A stretch of 5,517 nucleotides of DNA from assembly GCA_017849315.1 (NCBI GenBank), contig JAFIHQ010000016.1:1-5517 (forward strand), written 5' to 3'. A model generated the notes under the pieces. The model worked only from the letters and a program-made list of their open reading frames with translations, did not search any database and was not told the origin of the DNA. The DNA comes from Treponema sp. Its GTDB lineage: Bacteria; Spirochaetota; Spirochaetia; Treponematales; Rectinemataceae. A program made the position numbers and the translations under genes. Below are positions 1-3,704 of this stretch, one piece after another. Positions within the stretch are counted from its first letter, which is position 1. Each line of letters opens with the position of its first letter.

Positions 1-108
1 AATGGCAGAGATGGCAGCTTTACCGTTAGCCGCAAGATCCGGTGGGAAGACGAGAACGAGAAACTCGCGTGGAGAAAAGACATTTCCTCTTCGTTGTCTA
101 ACCTTTAA
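1..108 (+). CDS. C-terminal fragment of an unidentified protein (partial, 5' end outside window)
   Basis: Reading from base 1 in the first frame gives 35 uninterrupted codons, ending at TAA (106-108). The tail is rich in Trp, Asp, Glu, Lys and Arg (for example the segment KIRWEDENEKLAWRKD), as expected for a soluble protein end. The overlapping frame that begins with ATG at base 2 gives an Arg-rich, unconvincing peptide that would run into serS. The gene would converge on serS, with 31 bp between the two stop codons and no convincing terminator hairpin between them. I do not recognise the family, and 35 residues are too few to assign a function. The call rests on open frame, composition and sensible spacing to serS. 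Confidence 0.45.
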   Translation, partial: NGRDGSFTVSRKIRWEDENEKLAWRKDISSSLSNL

Positions 109-139
109 AAGGCCTCAGAGTTGCGTTATCTCTTGGGCG

Positions 140-1417
140 CTACCTCTTGGGCTTTATCTCGGAGAACCCACAATAGGGCACGAGTACTTCCGGAATTGCG
201 ATGGAGCCGTCGGCCCGCTGGAAATTCTCCATGATAGCGATGAGCGCCCTGGAGCAGGCAATTGCCGTGCCGTTCAACATGTGAACATACTTATTCTTGC
301 CATCATCGTCCTTGTATTTGATATTGAGCCGCCTGGACTGAAAATCCGTACAGTTCGAAGTTGAGGTTATTTCTCCCCATTCGCCACCGTTTCTGCCTGG
401 CATCCATGCTTCCAGATCCCACTTGCGGTAGGCAGGAGCTCCCAGATCTCCTGTACAGGTATCTACCACTCTAAATGGAACTCCCATGCTGGAGAAAATC
501 TCTTCTTCTATGGAGCGAAGGTACTCGTGCATAGCGTCCGATTCTTCTGGCAACGTATAGGCAAACATTTCGATCTTGGTGAATTGGTGTACTCTGTAGA
601 GGCCTTTTGAGAATTGACCTGCGGCGCCTGCCTCTCTTCTAAAACAGTGTGAAATTCCTGCCAACTTCAGCGGTAACTGTTTTTTTTCGAATACTGTGCC
701 GGAATAATAGCCACCGAGCGTAATCTCCGCGGTACCGATAAGGCACATATCTTCGTCCTCAATAGTGTAGATATTGGATTCCGGACCGCGTGGAATAAAT
801 CCGATGCCTTCCAAAATCTCTGTCTTTGCTACATCGGGCGTCTCAAATACCATGAATCCCTTTTTTTGAAGCAAATTGAGCGCATAGCGTTCGAGTGCCA
901 GCTCAAGGAATACCGCTTCGTTTTTCAGATAATAGAACTTGGTGCCGGAAACGCGCGTGGCGGTGTCAAAGTCGATGAGGTCGAGCTCCTGGCCAAGCTG
1001 CACATGGTCTTTTGGTTCGAAGTCGAAAACAGTCGGGGAACCAACACGCTTTACTTCGAGGTTATCCTTGTCTTCTTTGCCACGAGGAGCATCAGGATGA
1101 GCCATATTGGGAATCCGCATCGCAGCTTCGTAGAGCCGCTTTTCGATGTCCTGCAAAGACGTTTCCAACGCGGCGATACTCTCTTTAAGCGCTTTGCCTT
1201 CCTCGATAACGCGAGCGCGCTCTTCAGGCGAAAGCTTGCCCTTCATAGCCGCGGCGTTTTCATTGCGCTTTTTGCGCTGTTCTTCCAGAGTCTTGAGTTT
1301 AGCCGCACGCTCATCGTAAAGAGCGACCACAAGATCCGCATCTGCGACCATGTAACGGTCAGCGATATTCTGCTTGACGGCGGCAAGGTTTTCTTTGATA
1401 AATCGGTAATCCAACAT
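140..1417 (-). CDS. serS: Seryl-tRNA synthetase (class II aaRS)
   Basis: Cytoplasmic enzyme that charges tRNA-Ser with serine via seryl-adenylate; tRNA-Sec is also a substrate where present. The 425-residue product is the normal bacterial length. Residues 1-100 or so form the N-terminal domain with the long antiparallel coiled-coil arm that grips the tRNA variable arm (charged helical stretch about 36-98). The class II catalytic core follows: the serine-site TAE at 229-231; motif 2 around 255-285, with CFRREAG and GLYRVHQFTKIE; and motif 3 around 381-410, with NGTAIACSRALIAIMEN, Arg390 and DGSIAIPEVL. The reading frame extends 36 codons upstream, but those codons are not family-like. The ATG at 1417 gives the typical MLDYRFIKEN start. 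No Shine-Dalgarno precedes it. Stop is TAG. The motif 3 wording departs from the textbook GLAVGR but keeps the Arg. Divergent from prfA. Confidence 0.97.
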   Translation of the reverse strand: MLDYRFIKENLAAVKQNIADRYMVADADLVVALYDERAAKLKTLEEQRKKRNENAAAMKGKLSPEERARVIEEGKALKESIAALETSLQDIEKRLYEAAMRIPNMAHPDAPRGKEDKDNLEVKRVGSPTVFDFEPKDHVQLGQELDLIDFDTATRVSGTKFYYLKNEAVFLELALERYALNLLQKKGFMVFETPDVAKTEILEGIGFIPRGPESNIYTIEDEDMCLIGTAEITLGGYYSGTVFEKKQLPLKLAGISHCFRREAGAAGQFSKGLYRVHQFTKIEMFAYTLPEESDAMHEYLRSIEEEIFSSMGVPFRVVDTCTGDLGAPAYRKWDLEAWMPGRNGGEWGEITSTSNCTDFQSRRLNIKYKDDDGKNKYVHMLNGTAIACSRALIAIMENFQRADGSIAIPEVLVPYCGFSEIKPKR

Positions 1418-1426
1418 GATTTTACA

Positions 1427-1455
1427 ATGATATCGATGCCCATAAGTTCGCACAA
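1427..1455 (-). promoter_or_regulatory. Candidate sigma70-type promoter for serS
   Basis: On the minus strand a TTGTGC -35 hexamer (1450-1455) lies exactly 17 bp from a TATCAT -10 hexamer (1427-1432). Transcription would begin only a few bases before the serS ATG at 1417, giving a very short or leaderless mRNA. This fits the lack of a Shine-Dalgarno sequence. The -35 hexamer overlaps the palindrome at 1453-1465. Prediction by eye only. Confidence 0.45.
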
Positions 1456-1465
1456 GAGACTCTTG
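1453..1465. repeat. 13-bp perfect palindrome in the serS/prfA divergent spacer (possible operator)
   Basis: CAAGAG and CTCTTG are exact inverted repeats around a single central A. The site sits in the noncoding spacer between the divergent genes and overlaps the predicted serS -35 hexamer. A dimeric regulator bound here could occlude serS transcription. No regulator family is recognised from the sequence, and the operator role is inference. A loop of one base makes an RNA hairpin role unlikely. Confidence 0.35.
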
Positions 1466-1495
1466 CCCAAGACACAGGGGAAAGTTGCAGGGCAA

Positions 1496-1523
1496 TTGAA
1501 GCAAATGACTCCTTCGGTATACC
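1496..1523 (+). promoter_or_regulatory. Candidate sigma70-type promoter for prfA-prmC
   Basis: TTGAAG (1496-1501) and TATACC (1518-1523) are separated by 16 bp. The expected transcription start, about 7 bp downstream of the -10, falls on or next to the prfA GTG at 1531, which would make the transcript nearly leaderless. No Shine-Dalgarno sequence is seen before the GTG. Prediction by eye only. Confidence 0.45.
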
Positions 1524-1530
1524 ATTAAGT

Positions 1531-2601
1531 GTGATACAAAAACTTACTTCAATACGAGAAAGACTTAAAATCCTCGACACCGAAGCATCTGATCCTGCCG
1601 TGGTACGCGATCAGAACCGTTACAGGCAGATCATGAAGGAGCGATCCAAGCTCGCTGCTATCGATGACGCAGGGAAACAATACGAAAAGGCCCTTGCGGA
1701 ACTTGAGGATACCAGGTCCATGTTGAGTCAGGAAAAGGATCCGGAGCTGCGCGATCTTGTGGAGAACGAAGTCTCGGACCTTGAAAAGAAGGTCGAAAAG
1801 CTCAAGAGCGACCTGGATCAGCTCCTTGCGCCGCGGGATCCGTTGGCCGACAAATCTATTATTATGGAAATACGAGCCGGTACCGGTGGAGAAGAAGCCG
1901 CACTCTTTGCCGCGGATCTCTTTAGGATGTACTCCCGTTATGCCGCAAATCAGGGCTGGACCGTGGAAGTGATGAGCGAAAATGCCACCGAATTGGGGGG
2001 TATGAAGGAAATCGTGTTTTCGGTAGCTGGTGACTCGGTTTACGAAAAACTGCGCTGGGAATCGGGCGTTCATCGCGTGCAGCGTGTCCCTGCTACCGAA
2101 AGCTCGGGGCGTATCCATACAAGCGCGGTGACGGTGGCGGTTCTGCCCGAGATGGAGGAGACCGAAATCGAAATAAAGCCGGAGGACCTGCGCATAGACG
2201 TCATGCGCTCAGGCGGGCCCGGCGGCCAATGCGTTAACACCACCGACTCCGCGGTGCGAATCACCCACTTGCCTACCGGCATTGTCGTTCACTGCCAGGA
2301 CGAAAAAAGCCAGATAAAGAACAAGGCCAAGGCCATGCGCATCTTGCGGGCCCGCCTCTACGATCTGGAAGAAGCCAAGGCTCAGGCTGAGCGTTCGGCG
2401 GAAAGGAAAAGCCAGGTAGGTACAGGGGATAGGTCAGAACGAATTCGCACCTATAACTTCCCGCAAAACCGCCTCACCGACCATCGAATCGATCTTACGC
2501 TTTACAAGCTCGATCTCATTATGGAGGGCGAGATGGATGAGCTTATCGATGCGCTTGTTGCACACGCAAGGCAGCAGGCTTTGGCTGAGTCCATAGCGTG
2601 A
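1531..2601 (+). CDS. prfA: Peptide chain release factor 1 (RF1)
   Basis: Recognises UAA and UAG in the ribosomal A site and triggers hydrolysis of peptidyl-tRNA. The product is 356 residues, standard for RF1. The N-terminal 100 residues or so are a charged helical domain. RAGTGGEEA (115-123) opens the central domain. The anticodon-like tripeptide PAT (187-189, within HRVQRVPATESSGRIHTS) marks it as RF1 rather than RF2, which has SPF. The catalytic GGQ is at 231-233 in RSGGPGGQCVNTTDSAVR, and the C-terminal RTYNFPQNRLTDHRI block is present. The start is GTG at 1531: no other standard start codon lies upstream in frame, and the N-terminus (MIQKLTSIRERL) is family-like. No Shine-Dalgarno is visible, and a promoter ends only 7 bp upstream. 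It overlaps prmC, whose product methylates Gln233. Confidence 0.97.
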   Translation: MIQKLTSIRERLKILDTEASDPAVVRDQNRYRQIMKERSKLAAIDDAGKQYEKALAELEDTRSMLSQEKDPELRDLVENEVSDLEKKVEKLKSDLDQLLAPRDPLADKSIIMEIRAGTGGEEAALFAADLFRMYSRYAANQGWTVEVMSENATELGGMKEIVFSVAGDSVYEKLRWESGVHRVQRVPATESSGRIHTSAVTVAVLPEMEETEIEIKPEDLRIDVMRSGGPGGQCVNTTDSAVRITHLPTGIVVHCQDEKSQIKNKAKAMRILRARLYDLEEAKAQAERSAERKSQVGTGDRSERIRTYNFPQNRLTDHRIDLTLYKLDLIMEGEMDELIDALVAHARQQALAESIA

Positions 2602-3581
2602 CCTACGGTTTTCTTTTGTCCGAGGCGGCAAAAACACTGCCCGATCCGGATACCGCTTTTTTGGATGCGACGCTCCTGCTTGCTCGTTGTCTTTTGATTT
2701 CGCGAACAGAACTGCTAAGCCGGCTCTCCCTTGCATGGAATCCTGAGTCGAACAAAGATGCGCTTGCGGCTTTTCAAGTGCTTCTCGAGCGGCGCCGTTC
2801 AGGCGAAAGTGTCGCGGCAATTCTTGGCGAAAAGGAGTTTTTTGGGCGCAGTTTTATGGTGAACGGCGCCGTCCTCATCCCGAGGCCAGATACAGAAACG
2901 CTCGTTCAGGCGGCTTTGGAGGTCGGCGATCAGTTGGAGCTTCTTGTGAAGCAGCATTCTGGAGCCAAGGGGAGTTCCTGTGGTGTTCGCGTTCACGATG
3001 CGTGCACAGGTTCCGGAGCTGTGGCAATCAGCATTGCCTGCGAGCGGCCTTTGTGGCAGGTGAGCGCTTCCGATATTTCGGAAGAAGCCCTGTCAGTGGC
3101 GCGGCAGAATTCCATCCGACTGCTAGAGCAAGAAACTCCAAGAAAGGAGATTGAGTTTTTCCCTTCCGATCTCCTGAGTACCTTTTTGAGCTTTGAGGCT
3201 AGCCATGAGACCAAGGCCGAGGCGAAGGCTGAGATGAACGCCGAGATCAAGGCCGAGCGGCGCGCTGCTTTTGACATCATTACAGCAAATCCCCCCTATG
3301 TTCCACATAATGATGTCGACGCCATGTTCGAGACAGGCTGCAAAGAACCGCGGTTGGCACTGGACGGTGGGCAAGATGGTCTGGATTATATTCGTCGACT
3401 TATTCCTCAGGCCAAAACCCTCCTTGCTCCAGGCGGCTATCTTCTTTTTGAAAGCGATCCATTTCAAGTTGCCAGTATTTGTGCTATGTTAACTGAAAGC
3501 GGCTTTGAAGGCCTGCGGGTCTGGTTGGATCTTGCGGGCAGACAAAGAGTCACGGGCGGACACTTGCCATCGGCAGATTGA
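2598..3581 (+). CDS. prmC: Peptide chain release factor N5-glutamine methyltransferase
   Basis: SAM-dependent cytoplasmic enzyme that methylates the GGQ glutamine of RF1 and RF2, raising termination efficiency. The N-terminal helical substrate-binding domain covers about 1-75. The junction FFGRSFMVNGAVLIPRPDTE lies at 81-100. SAM motif I is DACTGSGAVAISIA (134-147), the acidic motif II residue is in SASDIS (Asp159), and the catalytic NPPYVP is at 231-236. EPRLALDGGQDGLDYI (250-265) is also typical. At 327 residues it is some 40-45 longer than usual. The surplus lies in two loops, about 108-130 and 195-224; the second contains a four-copy KAEx-type repeat. The GTG start overlaps the prfA stop as GTGA, suggesting translational coupling. 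A probable terminator follows 5 bp after the stop. Confidence 0.95.
   Translation: MTYGFLLSEAAKTLPDPDTAFLDATLLLARCLLISRTELLSRLSLAWNPESNKDALAAFQVLLERRRSGESVAAILGEKEFFGRSFMVNGAVLIPRPDTETLVQAALEVGDQLELLVKQHSGAKGSSCGVRVHDACTGSGAVAISIACERPLWQVSASDISEEALSVARQNSIRLLEQETPRKEIEFFPSDLLSTFLSFEASHETKAEAKAEMNAEIKAERRAAFDIITANPPYVPHNDVDAMFETGCKEPRLALDGGQDGLDYIRRLIPQAKTLLAPGGYLLFESDPFQVASICAMLTESGFEGLRVWLDLAGRQRVTGGHLPSAD
3213..3260 (+). repeat. Four-copy 12-bp in-frame tandem repeat inside prmC
   Basis: Four imperfect 12-bp units (3213-3224, 3225-3236, 3237-3248, 3249-3260), each of the form AAGGCCGAGnnn, encode KAEA, KAEM, NAEI and KAER (PrmC residues 206-221). The units sit just before the NPPY block, in a loop absent from ordinary PrmC proteins as I know them. 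The pattern is consistent with replication-slippage expansion followed by drift. The segment would probably form a charged helix. Confidence 0.8.
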
Positions 3582-3586
3582 CTCCC

Positions 3587-3613
3587 CCGTCAACGCCGAC
3601 GGTTTATATTTTG
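3587..3613 (+). terminator. Probable intrinsic terminator after prfA-prmC
   Basis: A stem CCGTC (3587-3591) / GACGG (3598-3602) with a 6-base loop is followed at once by the T-rich run TTTATATTTTG (3603-3613). It begins 5 bp past the prmC stop. The stem is only 5 bp, so termination may be partial and some readthrough into rel is possible. Confidence 0.5.
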
Positions 3614-3629
3614 CATTGGCCAAGGTTTG

Positions 3630-3677
3630 ATGGCTAAATCCAAAGCCGCGAAGAACATACTTCGCGAACGCACCTAA
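3630..3677 (+). CDS. Possible 15-codon leader ORF upstream of rel (tentative)
   Basis: ATG at 3630 opens a 15-codon frame reading MAKSKAAKNILRERT and ending in TAA (3675-3677). A weak AAGG (3622-3625) precedes the ATG with short spacing. The peptide is basic, and the frame spans the perfect hairpin at 3647-3666. Its stop overlaps the TAAGGA motif at 3675-3680. It could be a translated leader that affects rel expression, or simply a chance ORF. No family resemblance is recognised, and a frame this short is weak evidence in itself. Confidence 0.25.
   Translation: MAKSKAAKNILRERT
3647..3666 (+). promoter_or_regulatory. Perfect 7-bp stem-loop in the rel leader
   Basis: CGCGAAG (3647-3653) pairs perfectly with CTTCGCG (3660-3666) around the six-base loop AACATA. 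It ends 38 bp before the chosen rel start. No T-run follows, so it is not a classic intrinsic terminator. It may be an RNA hairpin in the leader or a DNA inverted-repeat operator; the sequence does not decide between them. Confidence 0.45.
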
Positions 3678-3696
3678 GGAACATAAGGCGTAAGGT
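3675..3696 (+). promoter_or_regulatory. Three SD-like TAAGG motifs; the last is the probable rel ribosome binding site
   Basis: TAAGGA (3675-3680), TAAGGC (3684-3689) and TAAGGT (3691-3696) follow one another. TAAGGT lies 8 bases before the ATG at 3705 but only 2 bases before the in-frame ATG at 3699, which favours 3705 as the rel start. The first two are too far from either ATG for standard initiation. They could act as standby sites or be coincidental. Confidence 0.5.
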
Positions 3697-3704
3697 AAAT
3701 GCCT

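Noticed and set aside
102..115. CCTTTAAAAGG and AGGCCT near-palindromes between the left-edge gene and serS, considered as a bidirectional terminator
   Set aside because: There is no loop large enough for a stable hairpin and no following T-run on either strand.
2..364. 120-codon plus-strand frame at the left edge starting with ATG
   Set aside because: Mostly antisense to the serS 3' end and Arg-rich. The alternative frame ending at 108 reads much more like a protein and stops before serS.
680..687. Run of eight T (eight A in the serS mRNA), with a second run of seven at 861-867
   Set aside because: Such runs can be slippery, but the SerRS frame reads correctly through both and no alternative product is suggested.
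1418..1525. 36-codon N-terminal extension of SerRS
   Set aside because: The extension is Cys/His/Arg-rich and unlike any SerRS N-terminus, and it spans the palindrome and predicted promoters. MLDYRFIKEN at 1417 is the standard start.
866..1528. 220-codon open frame on the plus strand opposite the serS 5' half
   Set aside because: Antisense to the SerRS coiled-coil region. It has no family-like motif and runs through the divergent promoter spacer up to the prfA start.
2215..2245. RF1 GGQ context reads GGPGGQCVNTT instead of the GAGGQHVN known from E. coli
   Set aside because: The invariant GGQ is intact, and Pro before GGQ with a variable residue after it occurs in RF1 from several bacterial groups. 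It is ordinary variation.
3578..3610. TTGACT (3578-3583) and TATATT (3605-3610) as a rel promoter
   Set aside because: The spacing is 21 bp, too long for a normal sigma70 promoter, and the TATATT is better explained as the T-rich tail of the terminator. TTGCAT (3611-3616) with CTAAAT (3634-3639) has 17-bp spacing but a poor -10, so no rel promoter is called.
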